DNA of 64,000 bases from Megascapheus bottae (lineage: Eukaryota; Chordata; Mammalia; Rodentia; Geomyidae): assembly GCA_024803745.1 (NCBI GenBank), contig JANJXV010001833.1, positions 1 to 64,000 of the forward strand. The letters are read 5' to 3'. Shown in pieces: positions 1 through 13,600 of this stretch. Every line of letters begins with the position of its first letter. Positions within the stretch are counted from its first letter, which is position 1. Made by a program: the position numbers and the translations under genes. The notes beneath the pieces are model-generated. The model was given only the letters and a program-made list of their open reading frames with translations. It ran no database searches and had not been told where the DNA came from.

Positions 1-631
1 AATTGAGGTGTGTGAAGTCATAGAATGGATGTGTGTGAAGTCATAAAATGGAGATGTGTGAACTCATAGAATGGAGGTGTGTGAAGTGAAAATGGAGTTG
101 TGTGAAGTCATAGAATGGTGGTTTTTGATGTCAACGAATGGAGTTTTGTAAAGACATAGAATGGAGGTGTGTGAAGTCAGATTAGAGGTGTGTGAAATCA
201 CAGCATGGAGGTGTGTCAACTCAGAAATGATTTGTGTGAAGTCATAGAATGGAGGTGTGTGAAATCATAGAATGGAGGTGTGTGAAGTCAAAGAATTGAG
301 GTGTGTGAAGTCAGAATGGAGGTGTGTGAAGGAAGAATGTAGGTGAGTGAAGTCACAGAATGGTGGTGTGTGAACTCAGAATGGAGGTGTGTGAAGTCAT
401 AAAATGGAGGTGTGTGAAGTCAGGGAATCGATGTTTCTGAAGTAAGAATGAAGGTGTGTGAAGTCATAGAATGGAGGTGTGTGAAGTCAAATTGGAGGTG
501 TGTGAACTCACAGAATGGAGGTGTGTGAACTCATAGAATGGAGGTGTGTGAAGTCAAAGAATGGAGGTGTGTGAAGTGAAACAATAGAGTTGTGTGAAGT
601 GAAACAATAGAGTTGTGTGAAGTCACAGAAT

Positions 632-651
632 GGAGGTATAAGTCACAGAAT
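632..651 (+). repeat. Truncated 20-bp variant monomer (GGAGGTATAAG class)
   Basis: This is a shortened monomer reading GGAGGTATAAG then TCACAGAAT, with part of the GTGTGTGA core lost. I count eight copies, starting at 632, 5,777, 9,911, 15,050, 18,285, 22,623, 25,743 and 38,082. All are preceded by GTGAAACAATAGAG monomers. Seven lie in the first 26 kb. The eighth, at 38,082, is exactly 12,339 bp from 25,743, so it was carried there by the large duplication. It is a useful tag for the left-type HOR. Confidence 0.88.
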
Positions 652-3582
652 GGAAGTGTGTGAAGTTAGAACGGAGGTGTGTGAAGTCACAGAATGGATG
701 TGTGTGAAGTCACAGAATGGAAGTGTGTGAAGGCAGAATGAAGGTGTGTGAAGTCACAGAATGGAGGTGTGTGAAGTCACAGAATGGAGGTGTGTGAAGT
801 CATAGACTGGAGGTGTGTGAAGTCAGATTGGAGGTGTGTGAAATCACAGAATGGAGGTGTGTGAAGTCACAGAATTAACGTGTGTGAAGTCAGAATGGAG
901 GTGTGTGAAGTCAGAATGGAGGTGAGTGAAGTCATAGAATGGAGGTGTGTGAAGTCATAGAATGGAGCTTTGTGAACTCTGAATGGAGGTATGTGAAGTC
1001 ATAGAATGGAGGTGTGTGTGAACTCAGAATGGAGTTGTGTGAAGTTATAGAATGGAGGTTTGTTAACTCACAGTATAGAGGTGTGTTAATTCATAGACTG
1101 GAGGTGTGTGAAGTCAGAATGGAGGTGTGTGAAGTCAGAATGGAGGGTGTGAAGTCAGAATGGAGGTGTGTGAAGTTATAGAATGGAGGTTTGTGAACTC
1201 ACAGAATGGAGGTGTGTTAATTCATAGAATGGAGGTGTGTGAAGTCATAGGATCGAGGTGTGTGAAGTCACAGAATGGAGGTGTGTGAAGTCACAGAATG
1301 GAGGTGTGTGAAGTCACAGAATGGAGGGTGTGTGAACTCAGAATGTAGGTTTGTGAAGCCACAGAATGGAGGTGTGTGAAGTCATAGAATGGAAGTGTGT
1401 GAAGTCATAGAAAGGAGGTGTGTGAACTCAGAATGGAGATGTGTGAAGTCACAGAATGGAGGTTTGTGAAGTCATAGAATGGAGGTGTGTGAAGTCAGAG
1501 AATGGATGTTTCTGAAGTAAGAATGAAGGTGTGTGAAGTCATAGAATGGAGGTGTGTGAAGTCAAATTGGAGGTGTGTGAACTCATAGAATGGAGGTGTG
1601 TGAACTCATAGAATGGAGGTTTGTGAAGTAATGGAATGGTGGTGTGTGAAGTCAAAGAATGGAGGTGTGTGAAGTGAAACAATAGAGGTGTGTGAAGTCA
1701 CAGAATGGAGGTGTGTGAAGTCACAGACTGGAAGTGTGTGAAGTCAAAACGGAGGTGTGTGAAGTCACAGAATGGAGGTGTGTGAAGTCACAGAATGGAG
1801 GTGTGTGAAGTCAAAAAGGTGGTGTGTGAAGTCACAGAATGGAGGTGTGTGAATTCATAGAATGGAGCTGTGTGAAGTCAGAATGGAGGTGTGTGAAGTC
1901 AGAATGGAGGGGTGTGAAGTCAGAATGGAGGTGTGTGAAGTCACCGAATGGAGGTGTGCGAAGTCATAGAATGGAGGTTTGTGAAATCATAGAATGAAGG
2001 TGTGTGAAGTCAGAATGGAGGTGTGTCAAGTCACAGAATTGAGGTGTGTGAAGTCAGAAAATGGAGGTGTGTGAAGTCAGAATGAAGGTTGTGTGAAGTC
2101 ACAGAAAGGAGGTGTGTGAAGTCACAGAATGGATGTTTGTGAAGTAAGAATGAAGGTGTTTGAAGTCATAGAAGGGAGGTGTGTGAAGTCACAGAATGGA
2201 GGTGTGTGAAGTCACAGAATGTAGGTGTGTGAAGTCATAGAAAGGAGGTTTGTGAACTTACAGAATGGAGGAGTGTTAATTCATAGAATGGAGGTGTGTG
2301 AAGTCATAGGATCGAGGTGTGTGAAGTCACTGAATGGAGGTGTGTGAAGTCACTGAATGGAGGTGTGTGAAGTCACAGAATGGAGGTGTGTGAACTCAGA
2401 ATGTAGGTGTGTGAAGCCACAGAATGGAGGTGTGTGAAGTCATAGAATGGAAGTGTGTGAAGTCATAGAAAGGAGGTGTGTGAACTAAGAATGGAGGTGT
2501 GTGAAGGTCACAGAATGGAGGTTTGTGAAGTCATAGAATGGAGGTGTGTGAAGTCAGAGAATGGATGTTTCTGAAGTAAGAAAGAAGGTGTGTGAAGTCA
2601 TAGAATGGAGGTGTGTGAAGTCAAATTGGAGGTGTGTGAACTCATAGAATGGAGGTGTGTGAACTCATAGAATGGATGTTTGTGAAGTAATGGAATGGCG
2701 GTGTGTGAAGTCAATGAATGGAGGTGTGTGAAGTGAAACAATAGAGGTGTGTGAAGTCACAGAATGGAGGTGTGTGAAGTCACAGATTGGAAGTGTGTGA
2801 AGTCAAAACGGAGGTGTGTGAAGTCACAGAATGGAGGTGTGTGAAGTCAGAGAATGGAGGTGTGTGAAGTCAAAAAGGGTGGTGTGTGAAGTCACAGAAT
2901 GGAGGTGTGTGAATTCATAGAATGGAGCTGTGTGAAGTCAGAATGGAGGTGTGTGAAGTCAGAATGGAGGGGTGTGAAGTCAGAATGAAGGTGTGTGTAG
3001 TCACAGAATGGAGGTGTGTGAATTCATAGAATGGAGGTGTGTGAAATCATAGAATGAAGGTGTGTGAAGTCAGAATGGAGGTGTGTCAAGTCACAGAATT
3101 GAGGTGTGTGAAGTCAGAAAATGGAGGTGTGTGAAGTCAGAATGAAGGTGTGTGAAGTCACAGAAAGGAGGTGTGTGAAGTCACAGAATGGATGTTTGTG
3201 AAGTAAGAATGAAGGTGTTTGAAGTCATAGAATGGAGGTGTGTGAAGTCACAGAATGGAGGTGTGTGAAGTCATAGAATGGAGGTGTGTGAAGTCATAGA
3301 ATTGAGGTGTGTGAAGTCATAGAATGGAGGTGTGGGAAGTCACAGAATGGAGGTGTGTGAAGTCAGAATGGAGGTGTGTGAAGTCATAGACTGAGGTGGG
3401 TGAAGTCATAGAAAGGAGGTGTGGGAAGTCATAGAATGGAGGAGTGTGAAGTCATAGAGTGGAGGTGAGTGAAGTCACAGATTCGAGGTCTATGATGTCA
3501 TAGAATGGAGGTGTGTGAAGTCAGAATGGAGGTGTGTGAAATCATAGAAGGGAGATGTGTGAACTCAGAGAATGGAGTTGTG

Positions 3583-3590
3583 TGACGTCA
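3583..3590. promoter_or_regulatory. Perfect CRE-like octamer TGACGTCA in a variant monomer
   Basis: The standard monomer carries TGAAGTCA, one base away from the palindromic TGACGTCA bound by CREB/ATF bZIP proteins. The perfect octamer occurs here and, by my reading, at 7,719, 12,856, 19,731, 20,810, 23,551, 32,763, 33,999, 45,102, 46,338 and 50,095. Most sit in one recurring variant followed by CAATGGAAGAG, so they spread with HOR units rather than arising independently. The sequence match is seen. Binding or regulatory function is not shown, and there is no gene in the window to regulate. Confidence 0.25.
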
Positions 3591-6500
3591 CAATGGAAGA
3601 GTGTGAAGTCATAGAAAGGAGGTGTGAGAAGTCACAGAATGGAGGTGTGTGAAGTCATAAAATGAAGGTGTGTGAAGTCAGAATGGAGGTGTGTGAAGTC
3701 ACAGAATGGAGGTGGTTGAACTCAGAATGGAGGTGTGTGAAGTCATACATGGAGGTGTGTGAAGTCATAGTATGGAGGTGTGTGAAATCACAGAATGGAA
3801 TTTTGTGAAGTCACAGAATGGAGCTGTGTGAAGTCAGAACGGAGGTGTGTGAAGTCATAGAATGGAGGTGTGTGAAGTCAGAATGGAGGTGTGGGAACTC
3901 ATAGAATGGAGGTGTGTTAAGTCACAATGGAGGTGTGTGAAGTCATAGAATTTAGGTGTGTGAAGTCACAAAATGGAGGTGTGTGAAGTCATAGAATGGA
4001 GGTGTGTGAAGTCATAGAATGGAGGTGTGTGAAGTCATAGAATGGAGGTGTGTGAAGTCACAGAATTGAGGTGTGTGAAGTCACGGAATGGAGGTGTGTG
4101 AAGTCAGAATGAAGGTGTGTGAAATCACAGAATGGAGGTGTGTGAAGTCACAGAATGGATGTTTGTGAAGGAAGAATGAAGGTGTTTGAAGTCATAGAGT
4201 GGAGGTGTGTGAAGTCACAGAATGGAGGTGTGTGAAGTCATAGAATGGAGGTGTGTGAAGTCATAGAATTGAGGTGTGTGAAGTCATAGAATGGAGGTGT
4301 GTGAAGTCATAAAATGGAGGTGTGTGAACTCATAGAATGGAGGTGTGTGAAGTTAAAATGGAGTTGTGTGAAGTCATAGAATGGTGGTTTTTGATGTCAA
4401 CGAATGGAGGTGTGTGAAGTCACAGAATGGAGGTGTGTGAACTCAGAAAGGAGATGTGTGAAGTCACAGAATGGAGGTTTGTGAAGTCATAGAATGGAGG
4501 TGTGTGAAGTTAGAGAATGGATGTTTCTGAAGTAAGAATGAAGGTGTGTGAAGTCATAGAATGGAGGTATGTGAAGTCAAATTGGATGTGTGTGAACTCA
4601 TAGAATGGAGGTGTGTGAACTCATAGAATGGAGGTGTGTGAAGTCATGGAATGGAGGTGTGTGAAGTCAAAGAATGGAGGTGTGTGAAGTGAAACAATAG
4701 AGGTGTGTGAAGTCACAGAATGGAGGTGTGTGAAGTCACAGAATGGAAGTGTGTGAAGTCAAAACGGAGGTGTGTGAAGTCACAGAATGGAGGAGTGTGA
4801 AGTCACAGAATGGAGGTGTGTGAAGTCAAAAAGGTGGTGTGTGAAGTCACAGAATGGAGGTGTGTGAAGTCATAGAAAGGAGGTGTGTGAAATCATAGAA
4901 TGGAGGTATGTGAAGTCAGAATGGAGGTGTGTGAAGTCACAGAATTGAGGTGTGTGAAGACACAGAATGGAGGTGTGTGAAGTCAGAATGAAGGTGTGTG
5001 AAGTCACAGAATGGAGGTGTGTGAAGTCACAGAATGGAAGTTTGTGAAGTAAGAATGGAGGTGTTTGTAGTCATAGAGTGGAGGTGTGTGAACTCACAGA
5101 ATGGAGGTGTGTGATGTAATAGAATGGAGGTGTGTGAAGTCATAGAATTGAGGTGTGTGAAGTCATAGAATGGATGTGTGTGAAGTCATAAAATGGAGAT
5201 GTGTGAACTCATAGAATGGAGGTGTGTGAAGTCAAAATGGAGTTGTGTGAAGTCATAGAATGGTGATTTTTGATGTCAACGAATGGAGGTTTGTGAAGAC
5301 ATAGAATGGAGGTGTGTGAAGTCAGATTGGAGGTGTGTGAAATCACAGCATGGAGGTGTGTCAACTCAGAAATGATTTGTGTGAAGTCATAGAATGGAGG
5401 TGTGTGAAATCATAGAATGGAGGTGTGTGAAGTCAAAGAATTGAGGTGTGTGAAGTCAGAATGGAGGTGTGTGAAGGAAGAATGGAGGTGAGTGAAGTCA
5501 CAGACTGGTGGTGTGTGAACTCAGAATGGAGGTGTGTGAAGTCATAAAATGGAGGTGTGTGAAGTCAGGGAATCGATGTTTCTGAAGTAAGAATGAAGGT
5601 GTGTGAAGTCATAGAATGGAGGTGTGTGAAGTCAAATTGGAGGTGTGTGAACTCACAGAATGGAGGTGTGTGAACTCATAGAATGGAGGTGTGTGAGGTC
5701 AAAGAATGGAGGTGTGTGAAGTGAAACAATAGAGTTGTGTGAAGTGAAACAATAGAGTTGTGTGAAGTCACAGAATGGAGGTATAAGTCACAGAATGGAA
5801 GTGTGTGAAGTTAGAACGGAGGTGTGTGAAGTCACAGAATGGAGGTGTGTGAAGTCACAGAATGGAACTGTGTGAAGGCAGAGTGAAGGTGTGTGAAGTC
5901 ACAGAATGGAGGTGTGTGAAGTCACAGAATGGAGGTGTGTGAAGTCATAGAATGGAGGAGTGTGAAGTCAGATTGGAGGTGTGTGAAATCACAGAATGGA
6001 GGTGTGTGAAGTCACAGAATGGAGGTGTGTGAAGTCATAGAATGGAAGTGTGTGAAATCATAGAATGGAGGTGTGTGAAGTCACAGAATTAACGTGTGTG
6101 AAGTCAGAATGGAGGTGTGTGAAGTCAGAATGGAGGTGAGTGAAGTCATAGAATGGAGGTGTGTGAAGTCATAGAATGGAGCTCTGTGAACTCTGAATGG
6201 AGGTATGTGAAGTCATAGAATGGAGGTGTGTGAACTCAGAATGGAGGTGTGTGAAGTCACAGAATGGAGGTGTGTGAAGTTATAGAATGGAGGTTTGTGA
6301 ACTCACAGAATGGAGGTGTGTTAATTCATAGAATGGAGGTGTGTGAAGTCATAGGATCGAGGTGTGTGAAGTCACAGAATGGAGGTGTGTGAAGTCACAG
6401 AATGGAGGTGTGTGAAGTCACAGAATGGAGGTGTGTGAACTCAGAATGTAGGTGTGTGAAGCCACAGAATGGAGGTGTGTGAAGTCATAGAATGGAAGTG

Positions 6501-7675
6501 TGTGAAGTCATAGAAAGGAGGTGTGTGAACTCAGAATGGAGATGTGTGAAGTCACAGAATGGAGGTTTGTGAAGTCATAGAATGGAGGTGTGTGAAGTCA
6601 GAGAATGGATGTTTCTGAAGTAAGAATGAAGGTGTGTGAAGTCATAGAATGGAGGTGTGTGAAGTCAAATTGGAGGTGTGTGAACTCATAGAATGGAGGT
6701 GTGTGAAGTCATGGAATGGAGGTGTGTGAAGTCAAAGAATGGAGGTGTGTGAAGTGAAACAATAGAGGTGTGTGAAGTCACAGAATGGAGGTGTGTGAAG
6801 TCACAGAATGGAAGTGTGTGAAGTCAAAACGGAGGTGTGTGAAGTCACAGTATGGAGGTGTGTGAAGTCACAGAATGGAGGTGTGTGAAGTCAAAAAGGT
6901 GGTGTGTGAAGTCACAGAATGGAGGTGTGTGAAGTCATATAATGGAGGTGTGTGAAATCATAGAATGGAGGTGTGTGAAGTCAGAATGGAGGTGTGTGAA
7001 GTCACAGAATTGAGGTGTATGAAGTCACAGAATGGAGGTGTGTGAAGTCAGAATGAAGGTGTGTGAAGTCACAGAATGGAGCTGTGTGAAGTCACAGAAT
7101 GGAGGTGTGTGAAGTCACAGAATGGAGGTGTGTAAACTCAGAATGTAGGTGTGTGATGCCACAGAAGGGAGGTGTGTGAAGTCCTAGAATGGAAGTGTGT
7201 GAAATCATAGAATGGAGGTGTGTGAAGTCACAGAATTAAGGTGTGTGAAGTCAGAAGGGAGGTGTGTGAAGTCAGGATGGAGGTGACTGAAGTCATAGAA
7301 TGGTGGTGTGTGAAGTCATAGAATGGAGGTCTGTGAACTCAGAATGGAAGTTTGTGAAGTCATAGAATGGAGGTGTGTGAACTCAGAATGGAGGTGTGTT
7401 AAGTCACAGAATGGAGGTGTGTGAAGTCATAGAATGGAGGTTTGTGAACTCACAGAATGGAGGTGTGTTAATTCATAGAATGGAGGTGTGTGAAGTCATA
7501 GGATCGAGGTGTGTGAAGTCACAGAATGGAGGTGTGTGAAGTCACAGAATGGAGGTGTGTGAAATCACAGAATGGAGGTGTGTGAACTCAGAATGTCGGT
7601 GCGTGAAGCCACAGAATGGAGGTGTGTGAAGTCATAGAATGGAAGTGTGTGAAGTCATAGAAAGGAGGTGTGTGA

Positions 7676-10600
7676 AATCATAGAATGGAGATGTGTGAAC
7701 TCAGAGAATGGAGTTGTGTGACGTCACAATGGAAGAGTGTGAAGTCATAGAAAGGAGGTGTGAGAAGTCACAGAATGGAGGTGTGTGAAGTCATGAAATG
7801 AAGGTGTGTGAAGTCAGAATGGAGGTGTGTGAAGTCACAGAATGGAGGTGGGTGAACTCAGAATGGAGGTGTGTGAAGTCATACATGGAGGTGTGTGAAG
7901 TCATAGTATGGAGGTGTGTGAAATCACAGAATGGAATTTTGTGAAGTCACAGAATGGAGCTGTGTGAAGTCAGAACGGAGGTGTGTGAAGTCATAGAATG
8001 GAGGTGTGTGAAGTCAGAATGGAGGTGTGGGAACTCATAGAATGGAGGTGTGTGAAGTCACAATGGAGGTGTGTGAAGTCATAGAATTTAGGTGTGTGAA
8101 GTCACAAAATGGAGGTGTGTGAAGTCATAGAATGGAGGTGTGTGAAGTCATAGAATGGAGGTGTGTGAAGTCAGAATGGAGGTGTGTGAAGTCACAGAAT
8201 TGAGGTGTGTGAAGTCACGGAATGGAGGTGTGTGAAGTCAGAATGAAGGTGTGTGAAATCACAGAATGGAGGTGTGTGAAGTCACAGAATGGATGTTTGT
8301 GAAATAAGAATGAAGGTGTTTGAAGTCATAGAGTGGAGGTGTGTGAAGTCACAGAATGGAGGTGTGTGAAGTCATAGAATGGAGGTGTGTGAAGTCATAG
8401 AATTGAGGTGTGTGAAGTCATAGAATGGAGGTGTGTGAAGTCATAAAATGGAGGTGTGTGAACTCATAGAATGGAGGTGTGTGAAGTTAAAATGGAGTTG
8501 TGTGAAGTCATAGAATGGTGGTTTTTGATGTCAACGAATGGAGGTGTGTGAAGTCACAGAATGGAGGTGTGTGAACTCAGAATGGTGATGTGTGAAGTCA
8601 CAGAATGGAGGTTTGTGAAGTCATAGAATGGAGGTGTGTGAAGTTAGAGAATGGATGTTTCTGAAGTAAGAATGAAGGTGTGTGAAGTCATAGAGTGGAG
8701 GTATGTGAAGTCAAATTGGATGTGTGTGAACTCATAGAATGGAGGTGTGTGAACTCATAGAATGGAGGTGTGTGAAGTCATGGAATGGAGGTGTGTGAAG
8801 TCAAAGAATGGAGGTGTGTGAAGTGAAACAATAGAGGTGTGTGAAGTCACAGAATGGAGGTGTGTGAAGTCACAGAATGGAAGTGTGTGAAGTCAAAACG
8901 GAGGTGTGTGAAGTCACAGAATGGAGGAGTGTGAAGTCACAGAATGGAGGTGTGTGAAGTCAAAAAGGTGGTGTGTGAAGTCACAGAATGGAGGTGTGTG
9001 AAGTCATAGAAAGGAGGTGTGTGAAATCATAGAATGGAATTATGTGAAGTCAGAATGGAGGTGTGTGAAGTCACAGAATTGAGGTGTGTGAAGTCACAGA
9101 ATGGAGGTGTGTGAAGTCAGAATGAAGGTGTGTGAAGTCACAGAATGGAGGTGTGTGAAGTCACAGAATGGAAGTTTGTGAAGTAAGAATGGAGGTGTTT
9201 GTAGTCATAGAGTGGAGGTGTGTGAACTCACAGAATGGATGTGTGTGATGTAATAGAATGGAGGTGTATGAAGTCATAGAATTGAGGTGTGTGAAGTCAT
9301 AGAATGGATGTGTGTGAAGTCATAAAATGGAGATGTGTGAACTCATAGAATGGAGGTGTGTGAAGTGAAAATGGAGTTGTGTGAAGTCATAGAATGGTGG
9401 TTTTTGATGTCAACGAATGGAGGTTTGTGAAGACATAGAATGGAGGTGTGTGAAGTCAGATTGGAGGTGTGTGAAATCACAGCATGGAGGTGTGTCAACT
9501 CAGAAATGATTTGTGTGAAGTCATAGAATGGAGGTGTGTGAAATCATAGAATGGAGGTGTGTGAAGTCAAAGAATTGAGGTGTGTGAAGTCAGAATGGAG
9601 GTGTGTGAAGGAAGAATGGAGGTGAGTGAAGTCACATAATAGTGGTGTGTGAACTCAGAATGGAGGTGTGTGAAGTCATAAAATGGAGGTGTGTGAAGTC
9701 AGGGAATCGATGTTTCTGAAGTAAGAATGAAGGTGTGTGAAGTCATAGAATGGAGGTGTGTGAAGTCAAATTGGAGGTGTGTGAACTCACAGAATGGAGG
9801 TGTGTGAACTCATAGAATGGAGGTGTGTGAAGTCAAAGAATGGAGGTGTGTGAAGTGAAACAATAGTGTTGTGTGAAGTGAAACAATAGAGTTGTGTGAA
9901 GTCACAGAATGGAGGTATAAGTCACAGAATGGAAGTGTGTGAAGTTAGAACGGAGGTGTGTGAAGTCACAGAATGGAGGTGTGTGAAGTCACAGAATGGA
10001 AGTGTGTGTAGGCAGAATGAAGGTGTGTGAAGTCACAGAATGGAGGTGTGTGAAGTCACAGAATGGAGGTGTGTGAAGTCATAGACTGGAGGTGTGTGAA
10101 GTCAGATTGGAGGTGTGTGAAATCACAGAATGGAGGTGTGTGAAGTCACAGAATTAACGTGTGTGAAGTCAGAATGGAGGTGTGTGAAGTCAGAATGGAG
10201 GTGAGTGAAGTCATAGAATGGAGGTGTGTGAAGTCATAGAATGGAGCTTTGTGAACTCTGAATGGAGGTATGTGAAGTCATAGAATGGAGGTGTGTGAAC
10301 TCAGAATGGAGTTGTGTGAAGTTATAGAATGGAGGTTTGTTAACTCACAGTATAGAGGTGTGTTAATTCATAGACTGGAGGTGTGTGAAGTCAGAATGGA
10401 GGTGTGTGAAGTCAGAATGGAGGGTGTGAAGTCAGAATGGAGGTGTGTGAAGTTATAGAATGGAGGTTTGTGAACTCACAGAATGGAGGTGTGTTAATTC
10501 ATAGAATGGAGGTGTGTGAAGTCATAGGATCGAGGTGTGTGAAGTCACAGAATGGAGGTGTGTGAAGTCACAGAATGGAGGTGTGTGAAGTCACAGAATG

Positions 10601-13600
10601 GAGGTGTGTGAACTCAGAATGTAGGTGTGTGAAGCCACAGAATGGAGGTGTGTGAAGTCATAGAATGGAAGTGTGTGAAGTCATAGAAAGGAGGTGTGTG
10701 AACTCAGAATGGAGATGTGTGAAGTCACAGAATGGAGGTTTGTGAAGTCATAGAATGGAGGTGTGTGAAGTCAGAGAATGGATGTTTCTGAAGTAAGAAT
10801 GAAGGTGTGTGAAGTCATAGAATGGAGGTGTGTGAAGTCAAATTGGAGGTGTGTGAACTCATAGAATGGAGGTGTGTGAACTCATAGAATGGAGGTTTGT
10901 GAAGTAATGGAATGGTGGTGTGTGAAGTCAAAGAATGGAGGTGTGTGAAGTGAAACAATAGAGGTGTGTGAAGTCACAGAATGGAGGTGTGTGAAGGCCC
11001 AGACTGGAAGTGTTTGAAGTCAAAACGGAGGTGTGTGAAGTCACAGAATGGAGGTGTGTGAAGTCACAGAATGGAGGTGTGTGAAGTCAAAAAGGTGGTG
11101 TGTGAAGTCACAGAATGGAGGTGTGTGAATTCATAGAATGGAGCTGTGTGAAGTCAGAATGGAGGTGTGTGAAGTCAGAATGGAGGGGTGTGAAGTCAGA
11201 ATGGAGGTGTGTGAAGTCACCGAATGGAGGTGTTTGAAGTCATAGAATGGAGGTGTGTGAAATCATAGAATGAAGGTGTGTGAAGTCAGAATGGAGGTGT
11301 GTCAAGTCACAGAATTGAGGTGTGTGAAGTCAGAAAATGGAGGTGTGTGAAGTCAGAATGAAGGGGTGTGAAGTCACAGAAAGGAGGTGTGTGAAGTCAC
11401 AGAATGGATGTTTGTGAAGTAAGAATGAAGGTGTTTGAAGTCATAGAAGGGAGGTGTGTGAAGTCACAGAATGGAGGTGTGTGAAGTCACAGAATGTAGG
11501 TGTGTGAAGTCATAGAATGGAGGTTTGTGAACTTACAGAATGGAGGAGTGTTAATTCATAGAATGGAGGTGTGTGAAGTCATAGGATCGAGGTGTGTGAA
11601 GTCACTGAATGGAGGTGTGTGAAGTCACTGAATGGAGGTGTGTGAAGTCACAGAATGGAGGTGTGTGAACTCAGAATGTAGGTGTGTGAAGCCACAGAAT
11701 GGAGGTGTGTGAAGTCATAGAATGGAAGTGTGTGCAGTCATAGAAAGGAGGTGTGTGAACTAAGAATGGAGGTGTGTGAAGTCACAGAATGGAGGTTTGT
11801 GAAGTCATAGAATGGAGGTGTGTGAAGTCAGAGAATGGATGTTTCTGAAGTAAGAAAGAAGGTGTGTGAAGTGATAGAATGGAGGTGTGTGAAGTCAAAT
11901 TGGAGGTATGTGAACTCATAGAATGGAGGTGTGTGAACTCATAGAATGGATGTTTGTGAAGTAATGGAATGGCGGTGTGTGAAGTCAATGAATGGAGGTG
12001 TGTGAAGTGAAACAATAGAGGTGTGTGAAGTCACAGAATGGAGGTGTGTGAAGTCACAGATTGGAAGTGTGTGAAGTCAAAACGGAGGTGTGTGAAGTCA
12101 CAGAATGGAGGTGTGTGAAGTCACAGAATGGAGGTGTGTGAAGTCAAAAAGGTGGTGTGTGAAGTCACAGAATGGAGGTGTGTGAATTCATAGAATGGAG
12201 CTGTGTGAAGTCAGAATGGAGGTGTGTGAAGTCAGAATGGAGGGGTGTGAAGTCAGAATGAAGGTGTGTGAAGTCACAGAATGGAGGTGTGTGAATTCAT
12301 AGAATGGAGGTGTGTGAAATCATAGAATGAAGGTGTGTGAAGTCAGAATGGAGGTGTGTCAAGTCACAGAATTGAGGTGTGTGAAGTCAGAAAATGGAGG
12401 TGTGTGAAGTCAGAATGAAGGTGTGTGAAGTCACAGAAAGGAGGTGTGTGAAGTCACAGAATGGATGTTTGTGAAGTAAGAATGAAGGTGTTTGAAGTCA
12501 TAGAATGGAGGTGTGTGAAGTCACAGAATGGAGGTGTGTGAAGTCATAGAATGGAGGTGTGTGAAGTCATAGAATTGAGGTGTGTGAAGTCATAGAATGG
12601 AGGTGTGGGAAGTCACAGAATGGAGGTGTGTGAAGTCAGAATGGAGGTGTGTGAAGTCATAGACTGAGGTGGGTGAAGTCATAGAAAGGAGGTGTGGGAA
12701 GTCATAGAATGGAGGAGTGTGAAGTCATAGAGTGGAGGTGAGTGAAGTCACAGATTCGAGGTCTATGATGTCATAGAATGGAGGTGTGTGAAGTCAGAAT
12801 GGAGGTGTGTGAAATCATAGAAGGGAGATGTGTGAACTCAGAGAATGGAGTTGTGTGACGTCACAATGGAAGAGTGTGAAGTCATAGAAAGGAGGTGTGA
12901 GAAGTCACAGAATGGAGGTGTGTGAAGTCATAAAATGAAGGTGTGTGAAGTCAGAATGGAGGTGTGTGAAGTCACAGAATGGAGGTGGTTGAACTCAGAA
13001 TGGAGGTGTGTGAAGTCATACATGGAGGTGTGTGAAGTCATAGTATGGAGGTGTGTGAAATCACAGAATGGAATTTTGTGAAGTCACAGAATGGAGCTGT
13101 GTGAAGTCAGAACGGAGGTGTGTGAAGTCATAGAATGGAGGTGTGTGAAGTCAGAATGGAGGTGTGGGAACTCATAGAATGGAGGTGTGTTAAGTCACAA
13201 TGGAGGTGTGTGAAGTCATAGAATTTAGGTGTGTGAAGTCACAAAATGGAGGTGTGTGAAGTCATAGAATGGAGGTGTGTGAAGTCATAGAATGGAGGTG
13301 TGTGAAGTCATAGAATGGAGGTGTGTGAAGTCACAGAATTGAGGGGTGTGAAGTCACGGAATGGAGGTGTGTGAAGTCAGAATGAAGGTGTGTGAAATCA
13401 CAGAATGGAGGTGTGTGAAGTCACAGAATGGATGTTTGTGAAGGAAGAATGAAGGTGTTTGAAGTCATAGAGTGGAGGTGTGTGAAGTCACAGAATGGAG
13501 GTGTGTGAAGTCATAGAATGGAGGTGTGTGAAGTCATAGAATTGAGGTGTGTGAAGTCATAGAATGGAGGTGTGTGAAGTCATAAAATGGAGGTGTGTGA

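Larger units (their letters stand above)
1..7675 (+). repeat. Copy 1 (visible part) of a ~9.27 kb tandem duplication
   Basis: Positions 1 to about 7,675 match 9,280 to about 16,948. The offset is 9,279 bp at the left end and 9,273 bp from about 5.5 kb onward, and the six-base drift comes from small indels. Rare shared variants support the pairing, including the CAGTATAGAGG and CATAGACTGG monomers near 1,070-1,100 and again near 10,350. Homology stops at 7,675/16,948. There the left copy turns to AAATCATAGAATGGAGATG and the right copy continues AACTCAGAATGGAGG. With a 9,273-bp period the unit would begin about 1.6 kb before this window. Content: five to six HOR units, no gene. Confidence 0.85.

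Noticed and set aside
1677..1686. SOX-like AACAATAG in the GTGAAACAATAGAG variant
   Set aside because: The motif is real but short. It recurs because the variant monomer is copied once or twice per HOR, and nothing else supports a regulatory role.
11782..12015. 77-codon minus-strand open frame
   Set aside because: It is made wholly of satellite monomers. Translation gives the low-complexity HTPPF, DFTHLHS and MTSHTSIL patterns that any frame through this repeat gives. Length depends on the local mix of 21- and 23-bp monomers. There is no independent sign of coding.
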